Source: Nocardioides jishulii (lineage in GTDB: Bacteria > Actinomycetota > Actinomycetes > Propionibacteriales > Nocardioidaceae). Taken from it: a stretch of DNA of 64,000 nt. Location of the stretch: assembly GCF_006007965.1 (NCBI RefSeq), contig NZ_CP040748.1, positions 310,001-374,000 on the forward strand, in the 5' to 3' direction. The notes below the pieces were generated by a model, which did not search any database, was not told where the DNA came from, and was given only the letters and a program-made list of their open reading frames with translations. Both the position numbers and the translations under genes were made by a program. Below, one piece after another: positions 9,291 through 20,659 of this stretch (its first letter is position 1; every line of letters begins with the position of its first letter).

Positions 9291-10637
9291 TCAATGTCGC
9301 GCGGGTTCGGGCGTCAGGTCGGTGGTGCCGTCGCGGTCGCGTCGGAATCGTTGGCCGTGTGGGCTGGTCCATTCGAAGACGCCGTTGGCGGGGGACTCCA
9401 ACCGCCAGCCGGTGTGGGTCTTCAACCGATGGTGGCTCCGGCACAGCGTCGCAAGATTGGCGGTGGTTGTCGGGCCCGGTTGTGGTCGGCCTTCGCCTGC
9501 AGCGTCGTGGTCGAAGGGGGTCACGTGGTCGACATCGCAGCGTCGGCTGGGTCGGGTGCACCACGGGAAGACGCAGGTGTCGTCGCGCAGTTGTACCTGG
9601 CGCCTCTGACGGTCGGTCGGCTCGTAGCGCTCGGTCGACAAGGACTCGTTGAGGTCGACGACCGGCAGCACTCGGACGTCGGTGTGGCTGGTGGCCACCC
9701 AGCGGCGGACCTGGTCGAGCAGGATCAGTCGCTGCCGGTTCTCCATGAGCCCGGTCGCGGAGAAGGAGATGGACTCGTCGGGTTCGACCGAAGCGGTGAA
9801 GTGCAGGTGGAGGTCCACGCGGCGGGCGGTGGTCCGCTCCACGGTGTCGTCCGCTGCGCCTTCACCTGCCCCTGTGCTGGCGAGGTCGAGGGCGGTCTGG
9901 TGCCGCGCCAGCTCGCCCAGGGCGAGGGAGCGGCGTACGTCAAGGGATTCCTCGGAACCCCCAGCCTTGAGTCCGGCGGCACCGGCAGCGACGGCCTGTT
10001 CGAGGTCCAACGCATCGGCGACGTCCAGCTCGGCCTCGACGCGCATGGTCCCGGCGAACGCGCCGGCCTCTGTGTCGATCCGCACGTGGTGGGTGTCGGG
10101 CTGCTCGGCGTCGTCGTCCTCGGTGGCGAGCCCGTAGAGCTTCATCGCCCGCTCAATGAGCCGGTCGACCTGGGCCCGGCCGGCCTTCTCGACGAACGGC
10201 GCGACCTGGGTATCGATCCACGCGACACCTTCGGTCGGCAACGCCGGGCAGGCGTGAATGGTGGCTTCGGCGACCAGCCGGGCTCGCCACACCGGCACCT
10301 CGCCAGCAGTCACTCGCGCCCACAACTTGGGCAGCCGGTGGGCCAGCTCCAGGGCGTGGCCAATCAGCTTCTTCGCTGCGTCAGTCGAGAGCCCGAGCGC
10401 ACCACCGAGCTCCGCGACCGCGTACTCGTCGACCTCGGGAGTGCCGTCCCCAGAGATCGGCTCGGTCCCGAAAGGCGAATGGAAGACTGCGGCGTCGGAT
10501 CCGTCAGGCAAGGCGGGGTGCGCAACGGCCCACTCGTACGCCACGAGCAGGATGTCCGCCTCGGCACGACGGACGGCCGCACTGCGCTCTCGCGCAAGTG
10601 CGACCAGGTCGCCGGGAGCCGCCACGTCTTCGAACAT
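9291..10637 (-). CDS. DUF222 / HNH endonuclease domain protein
   Basis: 448 residues from ATG 10637. An N-terminal DUF222-type helical region is followed by a C-terminal HNH motif: CVFPWCTRPSRRCDVDHV, then NLATLCRSHHRLKTH. The two Cys-x2-5-Cys pairs and the DVDH/HHRLKTH histidines are the usual zinc and catalytic residues. Such proteins occur in many copies in actinobacteria (the REP13E12-like group of mycobacteria) and may be nucleases, though the cellular role is not known. A TAGACT box (complement of 10645-10650) lies 7 nt before the ATG, which suggests a leaderless transcript. Confidence 0.86.
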   Translation of the reverse strand: MFEDVAAPGDLVALARERSAAVRRAEADILLVAYEWAVAHPALPDGSDAAVFHSPFGTEPISGDGTPEVDEYAVAELGGALGLSTDAAKKLIGHALELAHRLPKLWARVTAGEVPVWRARLVAEATIHACPALPTEGVAWIDTQVAPFVEKAGRAQVDRLIERAMKLYGLATEDDDAEQPDTHHVRIDTEAGAFAGTMRVEAELDVADALDLEQAVAAGAAGLKAGGSEESLDVRRSLALGELARHQTALDLASTGAGEGAADDTVERTTARRVDLHLHFTASVEPDESISFSATGLMENRQRLILLDQVRRWVATSHTDVRVLPVVDLNESLSTERYEPTDRQRRQVQLRDDTCVFPWCTRPSRRCDVDHVTPFDHDAAGEGRPQPGPTTTANLATLCRSHHRLKTHTGWRLESPANGVFEWTSPHGQRFRRDRDGTTDLTPEPARH

Positions 10638-10733
10638 GTGTTCGAGTCTAGGGCGTCTGAGGACGGGCCGCCACCCCTCATTTCGGCCTGTGGACAGCGG
10701 TGGGGGCGCTTCGGTGACAGGTAGGTTCCCGGC

Positions 10734-11219
10734 ATGACCGACGACTGGAGAAACGACCGGATCGGCGCTGCGCATGCAGGGCGCAACCCCACCGTGCTGG
10801 CGAAGCTGCCGGAGAGCTTCGCGGTGATCGGGGACGCCCAGTACCTCCCGGGTTACTGCGTACTCCTGGTGGACGATCCTGCGGTCAATCGCCTCACGGA
10901 TCTGCCCAGGGGGCGACGCCTCCGGTTCCTGGAGTCGATGGACCGGTTGGGCGAAGCGGTCGAGCAGGCGTGCGCCGAGCTGGATCCGCAGTTCCGCCGC
11001 CTCAACTACGAGATCCTCGGCAACACGGACGCGTACCTCCACGCCCACCTCTTCCCGCGCTATGACTGGGAGCCGGCGGACAAGGTGCGTGGTCCCGTGT
11101 GGTGGTACGACCCGACCGTCTTCTACGGACCCGACACGGCCCTCGGCCCGCAGCACGACGAGCTCCGCGCGCGCATCGCGCACCACCTCACATCTGAGGT
11201 ACCCACCACCCACATCTAA
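10734..11219 (+). CDS. HIT-like (histidine triad) family protein
   Basis: 161 residues. The HIT motif H-phi-H-phi-H-phi-phi appears at residues 101-107 as YLHAHLF, so the middle (nucleophilic) and third histidines are kept and the first is Tyr. Upstream elements (LPGYCVLLVDDP, LNYEILGN) also fit. HIT enzymes are nucleotide hydrolases or transferases, often acting on diadenosine polyphosphates; the exact substrate is unknown. TAGGTT at 10722-10727, 6 nt before the ATG, indicates a leaderless transcript. Confidence 0.84.
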   Translation: MTDDWRNDRIGAAHAGRNPTVLAKLPESFAVIGDAQYLPGYCVLLVDDPAVNRLTDLPRGRRLRFLESMDRLGEAVEQACAELDPQFRRLNYEILGNTDAYLHAHLFPRYDWEPADKVRGPVWWYDPTVFYGPDTALGPQHDELRARIAHHLTSEVPTTHI

Positions 11220-11308
11220 GGCATCGCTCCGATGTCCGCCCCTACCTCAGGCGCGCAGTCTCGAGTCATCGAGGCGCACAGGGCGTCGACAGCGAGAGAG
11301 GGAAGACG

Positions 11309-11458
11309 ATGGAGATGAACGAGGTCACCTACCGGGTGGAGATCAACGACCGGGCCCGCCGCATCCGCGAGTCGTGGGGCACCCGTCGTCAGCAGCGCAA
11401 GGTCGCCGGCGCCCGTCGCTGGCAAGGACCGCTGCGTGGCGCGAATGAGATGCGCTGA
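11309..11458 (+). CDS. Small basic protein, 49 residues
   Basis: ATG 11309 opens 49 codons (MEMNEVTYRVEINDRARRIR...), ending at TGA 11458. It is preceded by a purine-rich AGAGAGGGAAG Shine-Dalgarno-like run about 5 nt before the ATG; ATG 11315 is a second possible start. The protein is Arg-rich, without a membrane segment or cysteine. Nothing else in this 257-bp space explains the sequence, and codon third positions are mostly G or C like the neighbours. Function is unknown. It lies 18 bp upstream of the LAL regulator on the same strand, so the two may be cotranscribed. Confidence 0.55.
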   Translation: MEMNEVTYRVEINDRARRIRESWGTRRQQRKVAGARRWQGPLRGANEMR

Positions 11459-11476
11459 GGCGCCAGCACCGTCAAG

Positions 11477-14419
11477 ATGGAGGACGTGTCGAGTAGTCGT
11501 AGCGCCGCCCTGGTTGGTCGCGTGGCCGAGCTGGAGGACCTGGAGTCCCGGCTCGGCCTCGGCGCGTCCGCACCCACCCCCGGGACCCGGGCGCTCCTGC
11601 TGGCCGGTGATGCCGGTGTGGGCAAGACCCGCGTCCTCACCGAGCTGCGCGACCGCGCGGTCGACCGGGGCTGGCACGTCGTGGTCGGACACTGCGTCGA
11701 CCTCTCCGACGCCGCCCTGCCCTACCTGCCCTTCAGCGAGGTCCTCGGACGCCTGAGCGCCTCCCATCCCGACGTCGTCGAGGCGACCGCCGACGACCAC
11801 CCGCTGCTGCGCCGCCTCGAGCCGGGCCGCCGGGTGCGGTACGCCGACGGCGACGGCGCCGAGAGCCAGCTGGAGCGCGCGGACCTCTTCGAGGGCGTAC
11901 GCGTGCTGCTCGCCCGGGCCGCCGAGACTGCGCCGCTCCTGCTGGTCGTGGAGGACGCCCACTGGGCCGACCAGTCGACGCGCGACCTGCTCTCCTACCT
12001 CTTCAGCCGTGAGGTCGGCGGCCCGCACGCCCTCGTCGTCTCCTACCGCACCGACGACCTCCACCGCCGTCACCCGTTGCGTCGTCAGGTGGCGGAGTGG
12101 TCGCGGCTGCGGGTCGACCGGGTGCAGCTCGACCCGCTGGCGCCCGCCGACGTGCGTGACCTCGTCCGGGCGCTTCCGTCGGCCGCGCTGTCGGAGACCC
12201 AGGTCGCCGACATCGTCGCCCGCGCCGAGGGCAACGCCTTCTTCGTCGAGGAGCTGGTGGGTGCCGCCGCGCGCTGCGACGGCCTGCCGGGCGAGCTCGC
12301 CGACGTGCTCATGGTCCGCCTCGACGGACTCGACGACGACACCCAGCAGCTGGTGCGTACGGCCGCCGTCGCCGGCCGCCGCGTCACCCATGGCCTGCTC
12401 GCCACCGTCTCCGGGCTGCCGGCCGAGCGGCTCGACCGCGCCCTGCGGGAAGCCGTCGAACGCCACCTCCTCGAGCCCGGTGGCGGCGACTCCTACTCCT
12501 TCCGCCACGCCCTGCTGGCCGAGGCCGTCTACGACGACCTGCTGCCCGGTGAGCGGATCCGCCTGCACGGTGCGTACGCCGGCAGCCTCGCCTCGGGCGC
12601 GGTCGTCGGCACCGCGGCCGAGCTCGCCCGGCACGCCCGGCTGGGCCAGGACCTGCCGACCGCCCTGGCTGCCTCGGTCGAGGCGGGCGACGAGGCCATG
12701 CGGGTGGGTGGTCCAGAGGAGGCCGCGCAGCACTACGAGCAGGCGCTCGAGCTCGCCGAGCATCCCTCGCTGCGCGCCGCCGACACCGGGGTCGACCGGG
12801 TCGACCTGACCATCAGGACCGCGCGGGCACTGACCGGTGCCGGGCACACCGAGCGGGGCAACGCCCTGCTGCGCGACGCCGTCGACGCCCTGGGGGTCGA
12901 CGCCACGGACGTCGAGCGAGGGTTGCTGCTCTCCGAGCTCGCCATGGGCGTCTTCCTGGCCGACATCGGGGACGAGGACCTCGCGCTGGCGGAGGAGGCG
13001 GTGCGCCTGCTGGCGGCCGGCAACGAGGTCCAGCTCACCCGGGCCATGGCGACGTACGCCCGGATCCTCTCCGCCCACCGGCGCGAGGCCGAGGCGCGTG
13101 AGGTCGCCACCACCGCCCTGGCCATGGCGCAGCGACTCGACATGCCCCGACTCAGCACCGACCTGGTCACCACCATCGCCGGGCTGCGGGTGCACCAGCT
13201 GGGCGACGACGTGCGCGACGCCTTCACTGACGCCATCGCCCAGGCGCGCACCACTGGAGCGGTCAACGCCGAGCTGCGCGCGCTCTTCGGCCTCGCGCGG
13301 TTGCACCAGGACCGGGCCGAGCTCGACGACGCCCTCGCCGTCTTCGACACCGCCCGCGCCTGCGGCATCAAGGCGGGGACGCGGTGGGCGCCGTACGCCT
13401 TCGACGCCCTGGTGATGGCGGTCCAGGTGCTGCTCGCCCAAGGGCGCTGGGAGGAGGCGCTGCGACGCCTCGACGCCGAGGAAGCGGCCCCGTCGCCGTT
13501 GATCGACGGGGTCCTGCGCATGCTCCGCCTGCTCGTCGCCGCCGCCCGCGGTGAGGAGGGGGCGGCTTCCGAAGGGCGGGCGCTGCACCGCTTCTGGCCC
13601 GAGGAGGGCGTGGTCGCCATCTACGTGGCCGGCGCGGAGCTCGAGCTGGCTGAACAGCGGTCCGACGCCGCGGCGGCCCTCGAGGTCCACGACGAGGTCG
13701 TCGACGTGCTCGGCGACATCTGGCGCGAGCTCTTCCAGGCGCGCCTCCGCCTCGCGACGCTGACCCTGGGGGTGCTGGGCACGGCCGCGCGCCAGCAGAG
13801 CGCGGCCGAGCGCGCCGCGTACGCCGATCGCGCGCGACGGCTCCTCGACGACGGCCGGCGGGTGGTCGCCAACGACCGGGGCCAAGGGCTGGTGCTCGGA
13901 CCGGAGTCGGTGGCGTGGGAGAAGCGGCTCGTCGCCGAGCACCTGCGCTGGCGCTGGATCGCCCAGGCCGAGCCGCCCGGTGCGGACGAGCTGCGGGGCG
14001 CGTGGGAGGAGACCGTGGAGGCCTTCGAGGCCTACGGCGCGGTGCACGAGCTGGCGCGGGCGCGCGCCCGCCTCGTGGAGGTGCTCCTCGCGCAGGGCGA
14101 CACCGCGGCCGCGGGACCGCTGCGTGACCAGGTCGCCGCCACAGCCCGCGAGCTGCGTACGCCCGCACTCCTGGCCGAGGTCGGCGGCGCGCCCACCCGC
14201 GCGCCGCGGGCCACCCGGCCGGCCAGTGCCCTGACCGCGCGGGAGCGCGAGATCCTCGCACTCGTCGCGCAGGGCCGCAGCAACGGCGAGATCGCGGGCC
14301 AGCTCTTCATCGCCACCAAGACCGTCAGCGTCCACGTCTCCAACATCCTCGGCAAGCTCGGCGCCACCTCACGCACCGAGGCCGCGGCCGTGGCGCGGCG
14401 CGAGGGCCTCCTCGACTGA
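11477..14419 (+). CDS. LAL-type LuxR family transcriptional regulator (large ATP-binding)
   Basis: 980 residues. An N-terminal AAA-type ATPase domain has Walker A GDAGVGKT (residues 44-51) and Walker B LLLVVEDAHWAD. A long helical middle region with tetratricopeptide-like repeats follows, then a C-terminal LuxR (GerE) HTH with LTAREREILALVAQGRSNGEI and TVSVHVSNILGKLGA. MalT-like LAL proteins are ATP- and ligand-controlled activators; in actinobacteria they often control catabolic or secondary-metabolite genes. No obvious target cluster adjoins it. The start at ATG 11477 leaves a short N-terminus before the ATPase domain. Confidence 0.9.
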   Translation: MEDVSSSRSAALVGRVAELEDLESRLGLGASAPTPGTRALLLAGDAGVGKTRVLTELRDRAVDRGWHVVVGHCVDLSDAALPYLPFSEVLGRLSASHPDVVEATADDHPLLRRLEPGRRVRYADGDGAESQLERADLFEGVRVLLARAAETAPLLLVVEDAHWADQSTRDLLSYLFSREVGGPHALVVSYRTDDLHRRHPLRRQVAEWSRLRVDRVQLDPLAPADVRDLVRALPSAALSETQVADIVARAEGNAFFVEELVGAAARCDGLPGELADVLMVRLDGLDDDTQQLVRTAAVAGRRVTHGLLATVSGLPAERLDRALREAVERHLLEPGGGDSYSFRHALLAEAVYDDLLPGERIRLHGAYAGSLASGAVVGTAAELARHARLGQDLPTALAASVEAGDEAMRVGGPEEAAQHYEQALELAEHPSLRAADTGVDRVDLTIRTARALTGAGHTERGNALLRDAVDALGVDATDVERGLLLSELAMGVFLADIGDEDLALAEEAVRLLAAGNEVQLTRAMATYARILSAHRREAEAREVATTALAMAQRLDMPRLSTDLVTTIAGLRVHQLGDDVRDAFTDAIAQARTTGAVNAELRALFGLARLHQDRAELDDALAVFDTARACGIKAGTRWAPYAFDALVMAVQVLLAQGRWEEALRRLDAEEAAPSPLIDGVLRMLRLLVAAARGEEGAASEGRALHRFWPEEGVVAIYVAGAELELAEQRSDAAAALEVHDEVVDVLGDIWRELFQARLRLATLTLGVLGTAARQQSAAERAAYADRARRLLDDGRRVVANDRGQGLVLGPESVAWEKRLVAEHLRWRWIAQAEPPGADELRGAWEETVEAFEAYGAVHELARARARLVEVLLAQGDTAAAGPLRDQVAATARELRTPALLAEVGGAPTRAPRATRPASALTAREREILALVAQGRSNGEIAGQLFIATKTVSVHVSNILGKLGATSRTEAAAVARREGLLD

Positions 14420-14470
14420 CTCCGCCCGCGCCGTTCGGGCGCGTGAGGGTGGCTGCGGCACAATCGCTGG

Positions 14471-15343
14471 GTGGTCGACACCTTCCGCTGCACCGCAGCC
14501 GCCCGCCAGTCCGGGGAGCCGATGGTCGGCACCGCGCCGACCGACGCCGCCTACCTGCTCGTCGAGTACGCCGGCGCCTGGGGCCGCAAGGCCCTGGCCG
14601 AGTCACGCCTGCCTGATGCGGTGAAGGCCCACCTCGACTCCGACCCGGGGGTGCGGGTGCTGCTGGTGCGTCGCCACGGCGGCACCAGTGGTCCGGGCGT
14701 CCGCATCTTCGCCGTGCAGGTCACGCCGGCCGACGCGCGCATCGAGACCACCGTCCTCGACGACGCCGAGGCGCTGCTCGAGGTCGACGTCGCGCGCCTG
14801 GGTCGCGGCGAGCTGCCCGGCTGGGAGGCGTACGACGCCGCCCTTCACCTCGTCTGCACCAACGGTCGCCGCGACCTCTGCTGCGCCGAGCTGGGGCGTC
14901 CGGTGGCGGCGGCGCTGGCCGAGCGCTGGCCCGAGGAGACCTGGGAGGTCACGCACCTGGGCGGGCACCGCTTCGCCTCGACGCTGCTGAGCTTCCCGAG
15001 CGCGGTCTGCCTGGGTCGTCTGGACGAGGAGTCGGCGGTGCTGGCCGTCGAGGAGCTGGAGGCGGGGCGCCACCCGGTGGGCTTCACCCGGGGCCGCGTC
15101 GGTGCGCCTGAGGTCGCCCAGGTCGCCCAGGTGCACGTCGTCGAGCAGACCTGCCTCGACCGGCTGGGGGAGGTGCAGGTGGTGGGCGAGGACCGCGGCA
15201 TCGTCCACGTCGACGCCGACGGTGAGGCCTGGCAGGTGGCGGTGCGCACGTCGAGGTCGGCGCCGCGGCGCCAGAGCTGCGGCGAGACCTTCGAGAAGCC
15301 GGCGACGGTGTTCGAGGTGCTGGCCGCCGGCCCGACTGGGTGA
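14471..15343 (+). CDS. Sucrase/ferredoxin-like protein (thioredoxin-fold [2Fe-2S] type)
   Basis: 290 residues starting at GTG 14471. It matches the Suc_Fer family: N-terminal CTAAAR, then CTNGRRDLCCAELGRP with its characteristic Cys-x7-Cys-Cys, the HLGGHRFASTLL stretch, and a C-terminal SCGE. These cysteines and histidines resemble those binding a [2Fe-2S] cluster in thioredoxin-like ferredoxins. The cellular role of bacterial members is unknown. CACAAT lies 6 nt upstream of the GTG, so the message may be leaderless. Confidence 0.84.
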   Translation: MVDTFRCTAAARQSGEPMVGTAPTDAAYLLVEYAGAWGRKALAESRLPDAVKAHLDSDPGVRVLLVRRHGGTSGPGVRIFAVQVTPADARIETTVLDDAEALLEVDVARLGRGELPGWEAYDAALHLVCTNGRRDLCCAELGRPVAAALAERWPEETWEVTHLGGHRFASTLLSFPSAVCLGRLDEESAVLAVEELEAGRHPVGFTRGRVGAPEVAQVAQVHVVEQTCLDRLGEVQVVGEDRGIVHVDADGEAWQVAVRTSRSAPRRQSCGETFEKPATVFEVLAAGPTG

Positions 15344-15374
15344 CTCCCGCTCGGCAGTGGGACAGTAGGGAATC

Positions 15375-16664
15375 GTGAGCCTGTTCGACCACCTGCGCGC
15401 CCTGCGCATGGACACCACCCCCGTGCGCGAGCACAAGGACTTCCGGCTCCTGCTCGTCTCGGGCACGGTGTTCCTCTTCGGCGGGATGATCACCTACGTC
15501 GCGATCCCCTACCAGGTCTACGCGCTCACCGGCTCCAACCTGATGGTCGGCCTGATCGGCCTCGTCGAGCTCGTCCCCCTGGTCGTCTTCGGTCTCTGGG
15601 GCGGGGCGCTGGCCGACCACTTCGACCGGCGGCGCCTGCTGATCGTCGCCGGACTGGCGCAGGCGGTCTTCGTCGCGGTGCTCGCCGTCAACGCCTTCTC
15701 CGACGAGCCGCGGATGTGGCTGATCTTCCTGATCGGTGCACTGCTCACCTCCGCGAGCGCGCTGCAACGCCCCAGCCGCGAGGCGCTGATGCCCCGCACC
15801 GTGCGGCACGACCAGATCGCCGCGGCACAGGCCCTCACCTCCTTCGGCGCCCAGATGGCGATGCTGGCGGGGCCGCTGGTCGGCGGTCTCCTGATCGCGT
15901 CGGTGGGCATCGGCTGGTGCTTCGTCATCGACGTCGTCGGCATCACCGTCGCGGCGCTCATGTTCGTGGCGATGAAGCCCTACCCGCACACGGTCGAGAC
16001 GACGCCGCCCAGCCTGCGCTCGATCGCGGAGGGCATCACCTACGGCGTACGGCGCCGCGACCTGCTCGGGACGTACGTCGTCGACCTCGCCGCGATGTTC
16101 CTCGCCATGCCCGTGGTGCTCTTCCCCGCGCTGGCCGAGGAGGTCTACCGCGACCCCGAGGTGCTCGGGCTCCTGTACGCCGCCGGCACCGTCGGCGCCA
16201 TGCTGGCCACCGTCACGTCGGGCTGGATCTCGCGCGTGCACCTGCACGGTCGCGCGATCGTGGTCGCCGCGGCCGTCTACGGCGGCTTCATCGCGCTGGC
16301 CGGGCTGGCGCCGAACCTGTGGGTCGCCCTCGTCTTCTTCACGTTGGCCGGGGCCGCCGACATGGTGTCCGGGATCTTCCGCGGCACGGTGTGGAACCAG
16401 ACCATCCCCGAGCACATGCGTGGGCGCCTGGCCGGGATCGAGATGCTCTCCTACTCCCTCGGCCCGCAGATGGGTCAGGTGCGGGCGGGCTTCGTCGCCG
16501 ACGCGTGGAGTCCGCGCGCCGCGGTGGTCAGTGGCGGACTGGCCTGCGTCGCCGGCGTCACGGTCACCGCCGTGTGGCTGCACGACTTCTGGTCGTACGA
16601 CGCCCGCACCGACCAGCACGCCGTGACGGAGCGCGAGTCGCGCGCCCGGGTGGCGCAGGGCTGA
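15375..16664 (+). CDS. MFS transporter (EntS-like)
   Basis: 429 residues from GTG 15375, with about twelve hydrophobic segments. The MFS loop signature is visible as GGALADHFDRRRLL after the second helix. The overall pattern (short N-terminus with LRALRM, then a core starting DFRLLLVSG) resembles the enterobactin-exporter/macrolide-efflux branch. Substrate is unknown. It follows the Suc_Fer gene by 31 bp on the same strand. Confidence 0.85.
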   Translation: MSLFDHLRALRMDTTPVREHKDFRLLLVSGTVFLFGGMITYVAIPYQVYALTGSNLMVGLIGLVELVPLVVFGLWGGALADHFDRRRLLIVAGLAQAVFVAVLAVNAFSDEPRMWLIFLIGALLTSASALQRPSREALMPRTVRHDQIAAAQALTSFGAQMAMLAGPLVGGLLIASVGIGWCFVIDVVGITVAALMFVAMKPYPHTVETTPPSLRSIAEGITYGVRRRDLLGTYVVDLAAMFLAMPVVLFPALAEEVYRDPEVLGLLYAAGTVGAMLATVTSGWISRVHLHGRAIVVAAAVYGGFIALAGLAPNLWVALVFFTLAGAADMVSGIFRGTVWNQTIPEHMRGRLAGIEMLSYSLGPQMGQVRAGFVADAWSPRAAVVSGGLACVAGVTVTAVWLHDFWSYDARTDQHAVTERESRARVAQG

Positions 16665-16767
16665 GGGTGGTGGACCTGACGTTGGTCGGGGTTGTGCCGC
16701 CGAGCCGCGGGAGTGGAACAATGGCCGCGACCCGACCGTCTCCAGGAGCACCCAGGGAGCACCAGCC

Positions 16768-17379
16768 GTGACCGACCGCCCCACCCCGCTCGGGGAACGC
16801 CCCGTCCTGGCCGGCCTGCTCGCCCTCACCGGCGTCGCGGTCGTCGTCGGGTTGCTGGCCGGTCTCACGCTCCTCACCGGCACCAAGATCCTCGGCATCG
16901 GTGGCGGCGACGGCAGTGCCGCCGCCGGCCAGGCATCCACCGGTGAGACGCTCTACCTGCCGGACCCCGTGGAGACCACGGGTCCTGACGGCCCCCTCAT
17001 CACCCTCGACGTCGACCCCACGCCCACGCCTGCCGCCGGGGACGAGGACGACGAGGAGGCGAGTGAGGAGGAGAAGGAGGCCGAGCGCAAGAAGCGCGAG
17101 GCTGACCGGGAGAAGATCAAGCTCACGGCCGGCCAGACGGCCGTCGCCCCGATGCAGCGCATCGACCTCACCGGCACCTACCCGGCCGGCACCGGCGCGA
17201 TCCTCCAGGTGCAGCGCTTCGAGAACGGCGCCTGGGCCAACTTCCCGGTGACCGTCTCGGTCACCGACGGCGCCTTCGGGACCTACGTGGTGACCGGGCA
17301 GGGCGGCGAGACCAGGTTCCGCGTCCTCGACACCGACTCGGGCAAGGCGTCCAACGCCGTCACCGTCACGATCGGTTGA
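16768..17379 (+). CDS. Hypothetical membrane-anchored protein with charged linker
   Basis: 203 residues from GTG 16768, with GGGAG upstream. One membrane segment lies at about residues 13-38. It is followed by a Thr/Pro/Asp-rich stretch, a strongly charged run (EDDEEASEEEKEAERKKREA, about residues 92-111) likely to be helical, and a C-terminal beta-rich domain of ~90 residues reminiscent of Ig-like folds. I do not recognise a family. It probably faces outward. Its last 14 bases overlap the converging MFS gene. Confidence 0.75.
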   Translation: MTDRPTPLGERPVLAGLLALTGVAVVVGLLAGLTLLTGTKILGIGGGDGSAAAGQASTGETLYLPDPVETTGPDGPLITLDVDPTPTPAAGDEDDEEASEEEKEAERKKREADREKIKLTAGQTAVAPMQRIDLTGTYPAGTGAILQVQRFENGAWANFPVTVSVTDGAFGTYVVTGQGGETRFRVLDTDSGKASNAVTVTIG

Positions 17380-18583
17380 CCTCCGGGGTCGCTGCGCGTC
17401 GCCTCAGGTCGACCTGACGGGTCCACCAGCCCACCCAGCCGGTGGCGAGCGTCATCAGCACGCCGAGGCTCACGGCGACCACGCCCAGTGACGCCACGGC
17501 GGCGATCGCGCTGACCAACAACGGTCCTCCGCTGATCCCGATGTCGCCCATCAGGCGCCACCCGCCGAGGAACTGGGCCCGGCCCTCGGCAGGCGCGACG
17601 TCGGCGCCCAGGGTCATGTTGATCCCGGAGCTCAGGCCGTTGCCGGCGGCCATCAGGACCATCACGCACGTCATCGTGGTCGCCGACGTGGCGAGCGGCA
17701 GCAGGAGCAGCGACAGCGCACCGGCGACGACCACCGGCAGGGCCACGACCATCCGTCCGTAGGTGTCCATCAGCCAGCCGCCGGGGTAGACGAAGGCGAT
17801 GTCGACGAAGGCGGCCGCCGCGAAGACCAGCGACGTGTGCGTGGCGCTCATCCCGATGTGGTCGGCCCACAACGGGAAGAGGCTGGTGCGGAAGGCGCGG
17901 CAGGCACCGATCAGCAGGACCACCGAGCCGAGCGTGAGGAGCGTACGCCGGTGGGTGCCGAGCACGCTGACGACCGAGAGGTGGCCGGTGCTCTGGGCGA
18001 CCTCGCGGCCGTCCCTGCCCAGGTCGGGCATCAGGCGCGCCATCAGCGCGCTCGCGGCCGACATGACCGCGGCGAGCACGAAGACCGAGGCCAGCCCGAA
18101 GAAGTGCACCACGGCCGCGCCCAGCAGCGGCCCGACGAAGAGGCCGACCCGGTGGCTGCCGCCGAGGCCCGCCATGGCGCGGGCCATCAGCTCCTTCGGG
18201 ACCGCATCGATCATGAAGCCCTGTCGGGCCAGGAGGAAGGCCGACCAGCTCAGGCCGCTGACCACGATCGCGACCGAGAGTCCCCACAGGGTCGGGGTGA
18301 CGGCGGCGGCCAGCATGGCGAGGGCGTCGACGAAGCCGACGATCATCAGGGTCCGGCGTTCGCCGATGCGGGCGATCAACGCTCCGGCGGGCAGTGAGCC
18401 CAGCAGCATGCCCAGGCCCAGGAGGGCGACCACGGTGGCCGCGGTCGGCACGTCGGCGCCGAGGGCGCGGGCCTGCAGGGCGATCAGGGGCGCGACGGCG
18501 CCGTGGCCGATCGAGTTGACGACGGTGGGGCCGTAGGCGACCAGGGCGACGTCACGGATGCGGAAGTCGGTCGTCGTGGTCAC
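17366..18583 (-). CDS. MFS transporter
   Basis: 405 residues from GTG 18583, about twelve hydrophobic segments. The MFS motif is seen as LPAGALIARIGERRTLM. The substrate cannot be assigned; multidrug or sugar efflux are both possible. The box AAGAAT (complement of 18590-18595) lies 6 nt upstream of the GTG, fitting a leaderless start. Its 3' end overlaps the oppositely oriented anchored-protein gene by 14 bp. Confidence 0.85.
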   Translation of the reverse strand: MTTTTDFRIRDVALVAYGPTVVNSIGHGAVAPLIALQARALGADVPTAATVVALLGLGMLLGSLPAGALIARIGERRTLMIVGFVDALAMLAAAVTPTLWGLSVAIVVSGLSWSAFLLARQGFMIDAVPKELMARAMAGLGGSHRVGLFVGPLLGAAVVHFFGLASVFVLAAVMSAASALMARLMPDLGRDGREVAQSTGHLSVVSVLGTHRRTLLTLGSVVLLIGACRAFRTSLFPLWADHIGMSATHTSLVFAAAAFVDIAFVYPGGWLMDTYGRMVVALPVVVAGALSLLLLPLATSATTMTCVMVLMAAGNGLSSGINMTLGADVAPAEGRAQFLGGWRLMGDIGISGGPLLVSAIAAVASLGVVAVSLGVLMTLATGWVGWWTRQVDLRRRAATPEVNRS

Positions 18584-18700
18584 CCGGCCATTCTTCCGGT
18601 CGTGGGCGCCGTTGGTGAGCGACCGTGAGCGCGATCACGCCCACCGATGCCGGAAGGAGGAACAACCGCGCCGTCGCTTTCGTTGCAACCCATGAACGAA

Positions 18701-18721
18701 CTTGAGTCGATCACACTCAAC
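18701..18721. promoter_or_regulatory. HAIR operator (HspR binding site) of the dnaK operon
   Basis: CTTGAGT, 7 bp, then ACTCAAC matches the HAIR consensus CTTGAGT-N7-ACTCAAG at 13 of 14 positions. It lies 90 bp upstream of dnaK, overlapping the probable core promoter (TAGTTT follows at 18722-18727). HspR, encoded at the end of this operon, is the expected repressor, acting with DnaK as co-repressor in Streptomyces. Confidence 0.93.
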
Positions 18722-18811
18722 TAGTTTGCTTCTCCGTCTGCGACCGACGCAGAATGAGAGCACCAAGGCTTACCCGGCTCCCTGCCGGGTCGTTACAACG
18801 GAGGTAGAGCA

Positions 18812-20655
<1,844 letters not shown>

Positions 20656-20659
<4 letters not shown>

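Noticed and set aside
9291..10637. Homing or mobile element status for the DUF222-HNH gene
   Set aside because: No flanking repeats or target duplication are visible, so it is listed only as a gene.
11216..14335. 1039-codon open frame opposite the LAL regulator
   Set aside because: Low-complexity, Gly/Arg/Val-rich translation without recognisable domains; the plus-strand frame has clear Walker and LuxR motifs.
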